From positions 289,125 through 353,124 of the forward strand of contig JADKIH010000003.1 in assembly GCA_016721305.1 (NCBI GenBank): a stretch of 64,000 bases of DNA, in the 5' to 3' direction. Source of the stretch: Bacteroidota bacterium. Lineage in GTDB: Bacteria > Bacteroidota > Bacteroidia > AKYH767-A > 2013-40CM-41-45. The position numbers and the translations under genes are program-made. The notes beneath the pieces were generated by a model. The model searched no databases. It had not been told where the DNA came from and saw only the letters and a program-made list of their open reading frames with translations. Every line of letters starts with the position of its first letter. Position 1 is the first letter of the stretch. Shown here piece by piece: positions 1-8,631 of this stretch.

Positions 1-2
1 CG

Positions 3-1229
3 GATTCCGGTGTTCACCTCTATCATACAGCTAAGTTTCCGTTGTATGAAAACGGAGTGCATCCGTTTGCCATATGTACGGTATCTGTTGAACTGGTAGA
101 CTCGAGCCTTGAATACGAGTCGGCTTTAACGGGTAATAAGCGAACCGGGCAACTAACCACTGTGCCGGCCTTCGAAGAGTTTGCTAAAAACATGCCTAAT
201 CTCTTTTTCTCGCTTGATCGCGATCTCGTACACACCAGTTTTAATGTTGCATGTGAAACATTCACCGGAATATCCGCCGATAAAGTTATTGGCCATACAA
301 TGGAAGAAGCATTTCCTTCCGGTGATCCGCTTTTTCTGGCAGAGTATAAAGACGTTCTTGAATCGGGCATAGCAAAAAATTTTATCACTACCTTCTCATT
401 CAACGATCGCTCGTTTACCTACATCGTTAACATCTTTCCAACAGAAAAGGGTGTTTCGGTTTTAATGACCGACCTGACAATACAGAATCAAACAAACGAA
501 AAAGCAAACACGCTCATAAATCGTTTACAGCAGAAAAATAAAGATCTCCGCCAGTTTGCCTATGCATTCTCTCACGACTTGCGCGCTCCCATAGCACGTG
601 TACTTGGACTTGTTTCTTTGTCTGAACTTGACCCCGACATCATCAATGATAAAAGTATCATGGAAAATGTGGCGTCTGAGGTGAAAAGCCTCGACGAAGT
701 TGTGAAAGATATTAGTCTTGGCATCGACGTAGATCAGACCGAACAGGTTAAAGAGTTTATTAATTTTAATGATCTCTTCTTAATGATTAAAACCGTGCTC
801 GAAAAAGAAATAATAGAGAGCGGCGCCGAATTGAAATCTAATTTCATCTTACAGGAAGGGGTGTTCTCTGTAAAAAGTTACCTATACAGTATCATGCTAA
901 ACCTCCTGTCCAATGCGATAAAATTCCGGCAGTCGGCCGTCCCTCTCAAAATCGAGATCGCTTCCTCCTTAGAGGGCTCTATGATAATTTTATCGGTAAA
1001 AGATAATGGTCGCGGAATCGATTTAGTTAAATATAAAGACCTGGTCTTTGGTTTACGAAATCGATTTCACTCTAAAGATGTCAAAGGAACCGGAATCGGT
1101 TTGCATTTAGTTAAATCTCAAATAGAATCATTGGGAGGGAAGGTTAGTGTTCAAAGTGAAGTAAACAAGGGAAGTATGTTTAAAGTGTTCTTTCCGATAA
1201 ACAAAAAACTCAATGTGTCTGGCGAATAA
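3..1229 (+). CDS. PAS-domain sensor histidine kinase (5' end outside window)
   Basis: The reading frame is open from the left edge of the window, so the true start lies upstream; the first TTG at 42 is probably internal. A PAS-like segment covers roughly residues 45-155. It is followed by a coiled linker and a HisKA dimerisation domain with the H-box FSHDLRAP, whose His is the expected autophosphorylation site. A HATPase_c domain follows, with N-box NLLSNAIKF, G1 DNGRGID and G2 GTGIGLHLVK. No membrane segment is visible in the part shown, so it may be cytoplasmic or have its sensor upstream. The stop overlaps the start of the next gene, a lone receiver, by 17 bases. That overlap indicates translational coupling and a cognate kinase-receiver pair. 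The signal sensed is unknown. Confidence 0.9.
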   Translation, partial: DSGVHLYHTAKFPLYENGVHPFAICTVSVELVDSSLEYESALTGNKRTGQLTTVPAFEEFAKNMPNLFFSLDRDLVHTSFNVACETFTGISADKVIGHTMEEAFPSGDPLFLAEYKDVLESGIAKNFITTFSFNDRSFTYIVNIFPTEKGVSVLMTDLTIQNQTNEKANTLINRLQQKNKDLRQFAYAFSHDLRAPIARVLGLVSLSELDPDIINDKSIMENVASEVKSLDEVVKDISLGIDVDQTEQVKEFINFNDLFLMIKTVLEKEIIESGAELKSNFILQEGVFSVKSYLYSIMLNLLSNAIKFRQSAVPLKIEIASSLEGSMIILSVKDNGRGIDLVKYKDLVFGLRNRFHSKDVKGTGIGLHLVKSQIESLGGKVSVQSEVNKGSMFKVFFPINKKLNVSGE

Positions 1230-1656
1230 TATTATGTTGGTCGATGACGATCCGTTATCAAACCTTCTTCACAGAATTGTTCTGCGAAAATCGAATCCGA
1301 AATTCAAAATCAAAACCTTCTCTGAGCCAAGCGAAGCGTTTCGGTTCTTGAAAAAACAAACAGAGTCGCGCAACGATGAGTTGCCGGGTATTATCTTCGT
1401 CGACATCAATCTTGGCGAATCAACGGGCTGGTCGTTTATTGAAGAGCTGAAAAAAATCCCGAAGCCTCGTTTGTCCGGTTTGAGGGTTTTTATTCTATCG
1501 TCTTCCGTTGATCGTCGCGACCTAGAACAATCAAAAGCAATTGACTTAATAGAAGAGTTTATTGACAAACCACTAACAATCGACAAAATCAGAAGTCGTT
1601 TCGGTTTCGCCTCAAAAGAGTCGCTTATCGAATGTGTTCCGTTGGTTCTAAATTAA
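1213..1656 (+). CDS. single-domain response regulator (CheY-like receiver)
   Basis: This is a 147-residue protein made of one receiver domain with no output domain. The acidic pocket is LVDDDP near residue 10, the phospho-acceptor Asp lies in FVDINL near residue 64, and the conserved Lys is in DKPL near residue 120. ATG at 1213 overlaps the upstream kinase; an alternative in-frame ATG at 1234 would start just before LVDDD. It is likely phosphorylated by the kinase it overlaps and acts by protein contact or as a phosphorelay intermediate. Small receivers of this kind are common beside PAS kinases in Bacteroidota. About 270 bases without a recognisable gene follow it. Confidence 0.88.
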   Translation: MCLANNIMLVDDDPLSNLLHRIVLRKSNPKFKIKTFSEPSEAFRFLKKQTESRNDELPGIIFVDINLGESTGWSFIEELKKIPKPRLSGLRVFILSSSVDRRDLEQSKAIDLIEEFIDKPLTIDKIRSRFGFASKESLIECVPLVLN

Positions 1657-1929
1657 AGGTGTTGGTGTATAATGCTGCAGTGCGAAATACCCCATGGTTA
1701 CAACGTCTGCGAAAACGCATAAATTAATAATTTGAATAGGGTGTCTCGGAACAACAGCTGAATTCACCACTATTTCGAAGGTTGCGTTCAAATAGTTCAG
1801 AATTAATGATAAACAGTATTAAATATGAGTACATTTAGTTATCGCTTGTCTGTCTCTTAATTTAGTAGACGCCCAACGCGAGCTTTAAGGGTCGCTTTTC
1901 TACAAGACCTTTGATTAACTAAATCAACT

Positions 1930-2490
1930 ATGAAACTCTTCATCAAAAATATGGTGAGCATTCGCTGCAAAATGGTAGTCAAGTCTGAGCTTGATGGCCT
2001 TGGCTTGCATCCCATCATTCTTGAATTAGGTGAAGTAGAAATAAAAGAAAATATTTCCGGTAAAACATACGATGATTTAAAACGAGCGCTTCATCAGTCG
2101 GGGCTAGAGCTCATGGACGACAAGAAAGCCTCATTGATAGAAAAAATAAAAGCTGTCGTAGTGGAAATGGTTCACTATAATGAAGAAGTGCCGAAAGTAA
2201 ACTTCTCCGATTATTTGAGCGAAAAACTAAATTACGATTACACGTACCTCTCTAATCTCTTTTCAGAAACCAAGGGTATCACTATCGAGCATTTCATTAT
2301 TTCACACAAAATCGAACGAGTAAAAGAATTACTCGTCTACAACGAACTCACCCTCTCCGAAATCGCCTGGAAGCTCGGCTACAGCAGTGTTTCACACTTG
2401 TCTAATCAATTCAAAAAAGTAACCGGTCTGACTCCGTCGTTTTTTAAAAGAATGAAGGACAAGAAGCTGATTGCGCTGGAGAACCTTTAG
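1930..2490 (+). CDS. AraC-family regulator with an HMA-like N-terminal domain
   Basis: The protein has 186 residues. The C-terminal ~100 residues form an AraC double helix-turn-helix, with typical text around DYTYLSNLFSE, LTLSEIAWKLGYSS and SHLSNQFKKVTGLTP. The first ~65 residues resemble a small ferredoxin-like or heavy-metal-associated fold, seen in a Bacteroidota AraC subfamily whose members, as I recall, start with a NMVCxRC motif. Here the equivalent is NMVSIRC, so one of the two metal-binding cysteines appears to be Ser. The AraC call is firm. The HMA relation and its metal role are inference. It is separated from the kinase/receiver pair by about 270 bases, so co-regulation is not shown. 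Confidence 0.85.
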   Translation: MKLFIKNMVSIRCKMVVKSELDGLGLHPIILELGEVEIKENISGKTYDDLKRALHQSGLELMDDKKASLIEKIKAVVVEMVHYNEEVPKVNFSDYLSEKLNYDYTYLSNLFSETKGITIEHFIISHKIERVKELLVYNELTLSEIAWKLGYSSVSHLSNQFKKVTGLTPSFFKRMKDKKLIALENL

Positions 2491-2654
2491 GGCAGACGGT
2501 ATGCGGGTTACGAGTTATGATACAAACGGGGGCCAACACCTAAGCTTTCGTTTCGATAATTAAATCATAATTGTTATTAAATTCGCTTGTGTTTTCTCTG
2601 ATAAATTTTCTCTGATGTTTATTTGGCCAACACACGAACCCTACAACCCGCTCC

Positions 2655-4739
2655 ATGAAACAACTAATAACCCTCTTACTTCTTGCAAGTTTCTACACCG
2701 TTAGTGCTCTTCCGGGTTACGATATCTATTCCTGTGGACTTCAAATTACCAAAATCGTCGCGTTTTCACAAGACACAGTAATTGCTGTTGGTTCGTTAAG
2801 AAATTTCGGCGGGACCTCGACATCAGACTACTCATTTATTCTGCGTTCCACAGATGGTGGAATTGCATGGGATTACCAGGAGCGATTCCCAACCAAACCT
2901 GTGTTTAATGATATTGCCCGCCTGAGCTCATCGAGTGCGATTATTACCGGAAATAATGGATTGATGGAAGTAACAAATGATGCCGGTGCCACCTGGAACA
3001 CGGTTTCTGTTCCAACAACACTAAACATCAACCATATTGAATTCACTGATACAAATACCGGATTCGCTACTTGTGATCAAACCAAATACCTGAAAACAAC
3101 CAACGGGGGCACAAATTGGACGCTCGTAAATGTGGCCAACTCATACAATCCGATGTATGATATTTTTTGGTTAACTCCTGATACGGGCTATATCTGCGGC
3201 GACGGTATTTACAGAACCTATAATGCGGGAACAAATTGGACGCCGGTCAACATTAGTGTAGGAGCGCGAATGCGCGAAATGCATTGGACTAGCAAGAGCA
3301 ACGGAATTATAGGCACAGAAAATACAGTAAGCTCCGGCTTTCTGCAAACAACAACCGGAGGATCGTCCTTTACTCATGTACCTGATATTAATTTTTATCA
3401 GCTCTCTAAATTTGATTCACTTCACTTTATAGGCGTATCTGGTGTCTTTGTTTTTGAAACACTCGATGGCGGTGCCACGTGGAACACGAAGGCAACGATT
3501 CCAATAAATTACACCGGCCTTCAAGCGGTAACCTTTTTTGATTCTCTACATGGCTGGATTGGGGGCAATGGAATAATTTACCATACAACCGATGGTGGGG
3601 TTACGTGGAATCCGACTGAATATCAGAATTCGATAATTAGCGGCTTCACTAACTCTTGCGTAGTGGGCTCCGGTGGAGTGGTGTCTATTGGTAGTAAACT
3701 TAGTTATACAAACGACGGCGGGATGCACTGGTCCCTTCACAACAAAGACAGTATTTCCGGAGCAAGATACATCAGCTTCCTCGATGCTGCCAATGGATTT
3801 GCTACGTCAGCGAGCTCTACGATTTATTTAACTTCGGATAGCGGAAACACGTGGCATTATGTTTCTTCCGGTTCTCCTTCTGTGTATGATTTTCAAATTT
3901 ATGCTTTCGATCAAAATAATTTAATGGGTTGCGATAATCTGATGCAAACTTCAAACGATGGTGGAGTAACCTGGACAACTGTAGCCGGAAGTCAATCATT
4001 CTTTTCAAAAGTGGATTCTTTAACCGGTTTTTACACACAGTCATACACGCTTTATCAAACAATTGACGGTGGGCAAACTTATCAGTCAAAAGCCTTCTAT
4101 CCTTCGAACGGATATATAAGAGGTGTAGATATGTCCGATTCTCTCAATGGATTTATACTTGATCAAGATGCGTCAAACCCATATTTTAGAATTTATACTA
4201 CCAATGATAATTGGAATACAATTACAAAAACAGATTCAATATCTTCTTTATTCACCAATATTGTAGATGTATTAATGCTAAATCCGACAACAATATTAAT
4301 TCTTACCGATCAAGGATTATTTGCTTCTGTAGACGGGGGATACACATTTACTTTATCAAGCGTTCCGTTCGACCAATTTGCTCGCTTCGATATGCTCCGG
4401 GTAAACTCTCACTACTTCCTTATGTCATCAGCATCAGGGATAATTTATGGAATGGATATTTCGCAATTGATAAATGAAATACCCAACACGGATGTTGGTC
4501 CCAAAAATAACCTCGTCGTGTTTCCGAATCCCGCAAGGAATCTGATCACCTTGAAATCCGATAAAAGCCTTACGGGGTATTCGTTAGAAATAATCAATTC
4601 ATTCGGAGTAAGCGTAAAAACCCAACACCTCTCCGGAGAATTTTCCGAGGAAATACATTTAAATCTAGGCTCCGGAATATATTGGCTAGTTATAAAAAAT
4701 CGTACTTCATGTGTAATAAAAAAGCTTGTAATTCAATAG
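2655..4739 (+). CDS. secreted YCF48/BNR-type beta-propeller protein with T9SS sorting domain
   Basis: This 694-residue protein starts with a signal peptide (MKQLITLLLLASFYTVSA). It then has about a dozen repeats of the type STDGG..W / T.NGGTNW / TTDGGVTW, which are the Asp-box blades of YCF48- or sialidase-like beta-propellers. The last ~75 residues form a type A T9SS sorting domain, with VVFPNPARN followed by GIYWLVIKN and a basic end. By family knowledge it is exported by Sec, crosses the outer membrane by T9SS, and stays on the surface or is released. No catalytic residues are evident; an adhesive or binding role is possible. The gene stands alone, and a parS-like site and a heptamer repeat follow it directly. 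Confidence 0.88.
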   Translation: MKQLITLLLLASFYTVSALPGYDIYSCGLQITKIVAFSQDTVIAVGSLRNFGGTSTSDYSFILRSTDGGIAWDYQERFPTKPVFNDIARLSSSSAIITGNNGLMEVTNDAGATWNTVSVPTTLNINHIEFTDTNTGFATCDQTKYLKTTNGGTNWTLVNVANSYNPMYDIFWLTPDTGYICGDGIYRTYNAGTNWTPVNISVGARMREMHWTSKSNGIIGTENTVSSGFLQTTTGGSSFTHVPDINFYQLSKFDSLHFIGVSGVFVFETLDGGATWNTKATIPINYTGLQAVTFFDSLHGWIGGNGIIYHTTDGGVTWNPTEYQNSIISGFTNSCVVGSGGVVSIGSKLSYTNDGGMHWSLHNKDSISGARYISFLDAANGFATSASSTIYLTSDSGNTWHYVSSGSPSVYDFQIYAFDQNNLMGCDNLMQTSNDGGVTWTTVAGSQSFFSKVDSLTGFYTQSYTLYQTIDGGQTYQSKAFYPSNGYIRGVDMSDSLNGFILDQDASNPYFRIYTTNDNWNTITKTDSISSLFTNIVDVLMLNPTTILILTDQGLFASVDGGYTFTLSSVPFDQFARFDMLRVNSHYFLMSSASGIIYGMDISQLINEIPNTDVGPKNNLVVFPNPARNLITLKSDKSLTGYSLEIINSFGVSVKTQHLSGEFSEEIHLNLGSGIYWLVIKNRTSCVIKKLVIQ

Positions 4740-4748
4740 CGTTGAATT

Positions 4749-4764
4749 TGTCACACGTGAAACA
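4749..4764. other. parS-like site, 15 of 16 bases
   Basis: TGTCACACGTGAAACA matches the ParB-binding consensus TGTTNCACGTGAAACA at every position but one (C for T at position 4). It lies in intergenic DNA 10 bases after the stop of the propeller gene. A perfect copy lies at 46555-46570 in the same window, which makes chance less likely. ParB loading here would mark an origin-proximal segregation locus. Confidence 0.6.
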
Positions 4765-4765
4765 C

Positions 4766-4821
4766 CGCAACCCGCAACCCGCAACTCGCAACCCGCAACC
4801 CGCAACCCGCAACTCGCAACC
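4766..4821. repeat. tandem heptamer CGCAACC, 8 copies
   Basis: Eight head-to-tail copies of CGCAACC run through 56 bases; the third and seventh copies read CGCAACT. The array abuts the parS-like site on its left. The T-variants recur four units apart, hinting at duplication of a 4-unit block. No coding frame is implied. Confidence 0.9.
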
Positions 4822-5040
4822 CGTCCTCACACATTAAAACCAAGCTGTCAGATCAAAAAATGTCTTATCCAAAAACCAATGAAGATATTCTTCAAGCTCT
4901 TAAAAACCTAAAACTGCTAATACAATAATGTTTGTCGTGAACCATCGACGTTCGTTATCGCTATCGTTATTCCCCACCCTCCGGAGTCGGCTCCGCCTCC
5001 AGCTTCTTCGAATTCCCGCTACTATAAGTTTCTCTCAAAA
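4822..5040. other. intergenic stretch between two facing genes
   Basis: No gene is supported here. There is a 22-codon open frame at 4860-4928 that I do not trust. A small inverted repeat, CGGAG-TCGG-CTCCG, at 4982-4995 lies beyond the stop of the reverse-strand YwqK gene. It could act as a weak terminator but has no U-tract on either strand. Confidence 0.5.
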
Positions 5041-6501
5041 CTACTCCCCATTCTCATCAAACACTACCCACTCTCCATCCGGTAAACCAAGTCGGTAGTT
5101 ACGGATCTCGTGCAGCTTTCCATTCTGCCAGTAAAATTTATGAGTGCCGGTTTCTTGTCCGTCTAAATACTCTCCTTCAAACGCCAGCTTTCCGTCGCGA
5201 TAATATTGCTTCCACATTCCATCTTCCCTTCCTTCCACAAACTTTCCCTCCGCAACATATTCTCCGATTGAATACTTCCAGTCGCCTTCCTGCTTGCCGT
5301 CGACGTAAGTACCCTGCGACATAATCTCACCGTCGTCGTTATACTCTTTCATCTCACCGTTTTCTTTCCCGTCGGTATATGTTTCCTCGCGACGAACATT
5401 GCCATCGGTGTAATACCATTTCCAAGCGCCTACGGGTTTTCCTTTTGAATAGGCTCCCGTCTGTTCTAGCGTGTCGTTTTCGTAACTGAACTTCCAGACG
5501 CCTTCACGTTTCCCATCGACATAATTTCCGATTGAGCGCAGTTGTCCTGTTTCATAAAACTCTTTCCACTCGCCCTGCTCTTTTCCGTAATTATCCATCT
5601 TTCCGATTCGCAATAATTTTCCTCGAGAAAAAACTTTTGCGCTATCGATATTTCCGTTTTCGTCAAAATGTCTGAATGTTCCTTCGGGAAGTCCCTTTTT
5701 ATACGTACCGACAATTTTTGTGGCTCCGCTAGGGTAGTAGTTTCTTTTCACTTCAAATTTTTCTTCCTCTTTTGCTAGTGACGGAATAAGAACCCCCATC
5801 TTATATTCTTCCTTTTTCACCACTCGTCCATCGAGTGAATATTCTTTAAAGAACCCGTCTTTCAAATCATCTTTATAAGTTCCTTCGGTTTTCACCATGT
5901 CATTGTCGTAATACTCTCGATACAATCCCTGCTTCAAACCATTTTTATCGACACGATTAATTTTTTCTTCTTTCTGAAAATACCCTGTCTTAAAACGAGT
6001 AACCGTAATTAACGTACCATCGGCACGATACTCTTTCACTAATCCGTCTTCGACACCATTTTTATATGGAAGAACTTTTTGCAGTTTGCCTTCCGCCGTG
6101 TAAAGTTTTGTAATGCCGTGGCGGATGCTCATCGAATCCATTTCCTCCGCCTGTAATACTCCGTTGTCGTAATATGTTTTTTGTAATCCGTTTTTTAGTC
6201 CCTCTTTGTAATTGTATTCGGCAGTAACTATTCCGCTATCGTTATAAAACTTCCAAAGGCTGTCGAGTTTAAAAGCTGAGCGATTTCCTTCCGACTTTAA
6301 TTTTCCGTCTTCGTAATAACTTTTCCAATAACCATCGGGTTTACCATTCTTCAAAGTTCCTTCGCTAGAGATGGCGCCGCTTGGATAATAAAATTTCTTA
6401 TAGCCATCCGTCTCTGTTTTCTGAGCGTAACTATTCAGCCCGGATATCAAAAGCACGAACACAAATAAAATACTTTTCGAAAGAGAATTTTTACAAACCA
6501 T
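5041..6501 (-). CDS. exported YwqK/MORN-variant repeat protein
   Basis: About 486 residues. A signal peptide (start MVCKNSLSKSILFVFVLL, cleavage near SYAQ) is followed by some twenty repeats of about 23 residues of the form YYxDGxLxxEGxYxxGxxxGxWKxY. These are MORN-variant repeats of the YwqK family, often labelled 'toxin-antitoxin system YwqK family antitoxin', a name with little support for toxin binding. The repeats form an extended beta structure, here in the periplasm or at the cell surface. I chose ATG at 6501 because it begins the signal peptide; a longer frame from 6519 adds six residues. Either start lies inside the 3' end of nadA, so the gene is coupled to nadA in one operon. Confidence 0.85.
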   Translation of the reverse strand: MVCKNSLSKSILFVFVLLISGLNSYAQKTETDGYKKFYYPSGAISSEGTLKNGKPDGYWKSYYEDGKLKSEGNRSAFKLDSLWKFYNDSGIVTAEYNYKEGLKNGLQKTYYDNGVLQAEEMDSMSIRHGITKLYTAEGKLQKVLPYKNGVEDGLVKEYRADGTLITVTRFKTGYFQKEEKINRVDKNGLKQGLYREYYDNDMVKTEGTYKDDLKDGFFKEYSLDGRVVKKEEYKMGVLIPSLAKEEEKFEVKRNYYPSGATKIVGTYKKGLPEGTFRHFDENGNIDSAKVFSRGKLLRIGKMDNYGKEQGEWKEFYETGQLRSIGNYVDGKREGVWKFSYENDTLEQTGAYSKGKPVGAWKWYYTDGNVRREETYTDGKENGEMKEYNDDGEIMSQGTYVDGKQEGDWKYSIGEYVAEGKFVEGREDGMWKQYYRDGKLAFEGEYLDGQETGTHKFYWQNGKLHEIRNYRLGLPDGEWVVFDENGE

Positions 6502-7495
6502 ATTGCTTCGATATTTCAAGCATTCTTTTTATCGGCTTCAAAGCCTTTACTCGTATTTCTTCATTCATTACCAACTCCGGAAGTTCGTACTTCAAACAAA
6601 GATAAACTTTCTCCAAACTGTTTAACTTCATATGCGGACAATCGTTGCAGGCACAGGCATTATTCGGAGGAGCCGGAATAAATGTTTTCTCAGGCGACGA
6701 TTTTATCATCTGATGCAAAATTCCTGTTTCCGTGGCGACGATAAATTCTGTATCCGCGCTTTTCATCGTGTAATTCAAAAGTCCCGTCGTTGATCCGATA
6801 TAATCAGCAATTTTTAACAACGGTTCTTCACATTCCGGATGAGCAATCAATTTCGCATTTGGATGCGTGGCTTTTAAACGTGTAATTTTTTCGAGAGAGA
6901 AAATTTCGTGAACCATGCAGGCTCCGTTCCACAACACCATGTCTCTGCCTGTTTTCTCTGCGATGTAACGGCCTAAGTTCTTGTCCGGGGCAAAGATGAT
7001 CTTCTGATCCTTCGGAAGGCTGTTAACGATCGCCATTGCGTTTGACGAGGTGCAGATGATATCACTCAGCGCCTTGATTTCGGCTGAGCAGTTGATGTAG
7101 GAAATTACAATGTGATCGGGATGCTTCGATTTAAATTCTGCGAAGTCTTTCGGGTGACAAGAGTCTGCCAGTGAACAACCTGCACGCAAATCGGGGAGAA
7201 TTACTTTTTTGTCGGGGTTCAAAATTTTAGCCGTTTCCGCCATGAAATGAACACCGGCAAACAAAATCATGGAAGCTTTGGTCTTCTCGGCTTCCTGCGA
7301 TAATCCCAAGCTGTCGCCGATGTAATCGGCCACGTCCTGAATGTCAGCGTCTTGGTAATAATGGGCAAGGATAATCGCATTTTTTTGTTTTTTCAATCGT
7401 GAAATCTCTGCAAATAAATCGATTGTTGGATCAACATCCAAATCCAGCCAGCCCAAACGATTTACTTTTTCGACTTGATCTTCCACACTAATCAT
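6491..7495 (-). CDS. nadA: quinolinate synthase
   Basis: NadA condenses iminoaspartate with dihydroxyacetone phosphate to quinolinate in de novo NAD synthesis, using a [4Fe-4S] cluster. The 334-residue length fits the family. The likely cluster ligands are Cys107 (AGCSLAD), Cys193 (GACMVHE) and Cys286 in the CACNDCPHM motif. The substrate-binding stretch AHYYQDADIQDVAD lies near residue 45. No nadB or nadC is adjacent. It is first in a two-gene reverse operon with the YwqK-repeat protein, whose start overlaps the nadA stop. Upstream lies a ~690-base gene-free region shared with rpiB and rich in GTTCAT hexamers, which could regulate it. Confidence 0.95.
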   Translation of the reverse strand: MISVEDQVEKVNRLGWLDLDVDPTIDLFAEISRLKKQKNAIILAHYYQDADIQDVADYIGDSLGLSQEAEKTKASMILFAGVHFMAETAKILNPDKKVILPDLRAGCSLADSCHPKDFAEFKSKHPDHIVISYINCSAEIKALSDIICTSSNAMAIVNSLPKDQKIIFAPDKNLGRYIAEKTGRDMVLWNGACMVHEIFSLEKITRLKATHPNAKLIAHPECEEPLLKIADYIGSTTGLLNYTMKSADTEFIVATETGILHQMIKSSPEKTFIPAPPNNACACNDCPHMKLNSLEKVYLCLKYELPELVMNEEIRVKALKPIKRMLEISKQYGL

Positions 7496-8188
7496 AATAT
7501 AATATTTTTTTATTAATTAATAAATCTACTACTACTATTAGCCTGTTCATACTGTTGGTAAGTCGATGCCGATTAATTTGACTTCTGAGTTACACACGAA
7601 AGAGGCGGAGTAATGAACAGCAACTATTTTTACAATGAACTGGTTTCTAATTTTATCGTTACGTTATTAACAAGCTGTTCGTTTTCCTTGAGTTCATATT
7701 TTTTTTTAGTGCCTCAGTTCATAACAGCTTCAATTCTGTCAGCAACTATTTAGGTCGCGGTCACATCTTTTACTTGACTTCTGTCTTTCTTTTCGTAAGG
7801 AGATTAACCAATGAACAAAGCAAGAAAATCTTCTCACCGGTTTACCACAAGTTAAGAACCGTTTTTCCTTTAGTTCACAAAATTACTGTTAATAAATTGT
7901 TTTGCACTCTCTTTATTATCAGCTCAATATTTATGACAAATGTACGACTGTTGAAAACACAATTGATGATTCTTTGATCGAAATCTGAGTCTGCAGGTGA
8001 TGAACGACTCAACCTATCCCAAAGCCAAATCTTCCGTATTTTGAATTCAGGGGGATATCTGTACTTTTGTTAGCAGTGTTCCAAAGTCAATCCTGCAGAC
8101 TTATGTTCTGAAAAAGAAAGCATTGTCCACGGCGATCATGATTCCGGATTAAACACACTTCAGTTCTGACTATATAATAAGGTATAAT
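7496..8188. promoter_or_regulatory. long divergent intergenic region with an ATGAAC/GTTCAT hexamer cluster
   Basis: There is no credible gene in 693 AT-rich bases; a 67-codon open frame at 7774-7977 has no family signal. The hexamer GTTCAT or its complement ATGAAC occurs seven times: 7545, 7613, 7635, 7692, 7717, 7811 and 8000. About 0.2-0.3 would be expected by chance. Near-matches to a DnaA box (8 of 9 to TTWTNCACA) lie at 7841-7849, 7887-7895 (reverse) and 8149-8157, but none is perfect. Both flanking genes point outward. The hexamers could be sites for a regulator of nadA and/or rpiB; an origin role is a weaker possibility. Confidence 0.55.
8062..8069 (+). promoter_or_regulatory. candidate promoter -7 box for rpiB
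   Basis: TACTTTTG fits the Bacteroidota -7 element TAnnTTTG. A -33 TTTG lies at 8040-8043 with an 18-base spacer. This would give rpiB a leader of about 110 bases. A second, E. coli-like TATAAT sits just before the rpiB start but is probably only AT-rich sequence. Confidence 0.5.
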
Positions 8189-8629
8189 ATGAAAAAGCTC
8201 CGCATTGCCCTTGGTTGCGATCACGCCGGATACTCTTATAAAGAGATAATCCACGAAATGTTAACAAAAGAAGGCTTCGAGGTAAAAGATTTCGGGACTT
8301 TTTCGGAACAATCGGTTGATTACCCGGACTTTGTTCACCCTTTAGCAACGAGCATAGAAAACGGAGAAAACGACTTAGGATTCCTGTTTTGTGGTTCGGC
8401 TAACGGTGTGGCAATTACTGCAAATAAACACCAACAAATCCGTGCCGCAATTGCATGGAAAAATGAAATAGCCGCCCTGGCCCGTCAGCACAATAATGCG
8501 AATGTTTTATGCCTGCCCGCGCGCTTTATTTCCGTCGATGAAGCAAAGCAATTTGCAAATACATTCATTTCCACAGCATTTGAAGGCGGTCGTCATCAAA
8601 ATCGTGTCGACAAAATTGCCGTTTGCTGA
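8189..8629 (+). CDS. rpiB: ribose-5-phosphate isomerase B
   Basis: RpiB interconverts ribose-5-phosphate and ribulose-5-phosphate in the pentose phosphate pathway. The 146-residue protein matches the family in length and motifs. These are GCDHAGYSYKE at the start, VDYPDFVH, the anion-hole and catalytic-Cys loop LFCGSANG, and LCLPARFIS. It is cytosolic. The next gene, an exported M28 peptidase, starts two bases after its stop, so the two are cotranscribed although unrelated in function. It heads a 37-kb run of + strand genes. Confidence 0.95.
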   Translation: MKKLRIALGCDHAGYSYKEIIHEMLTKEGFEVKDFGTFSEQSVDYPDFVHPLATSIENGENDLGFLFCGSANGVAITANKHQQIRAAIAWKNEIAALARQHNNANVLCLPARFISVDEAKQFANTFISTAFEGGRHQNRVDKIAVC

Positions 8630-8631
8630 TT

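Noticed and set aside
1657..1929. tRNA or small RNA gene
   Set aside because: No cloverleaf or T-loop GTTCRANYC pattern and no terminator; nothing supportable seen.
4860..4928. 22-codon open frame after the propeller gene
   Set aside because: Too short to support, no promoter or conserved feature; could be chance.
5041..6501. Toxin-antitoxin antitoxin
   Set aside because: The YwqK label is used for such repeats, but the protein is exported, unusually long, and has no toxin partner here; described as a repeat protein instead.
7774..7977. 67-codon open frame between nadA and rpiB
   Set aside because: No family resemblance, AT-driven composition, non-ATG start, and the region looks regulatory.
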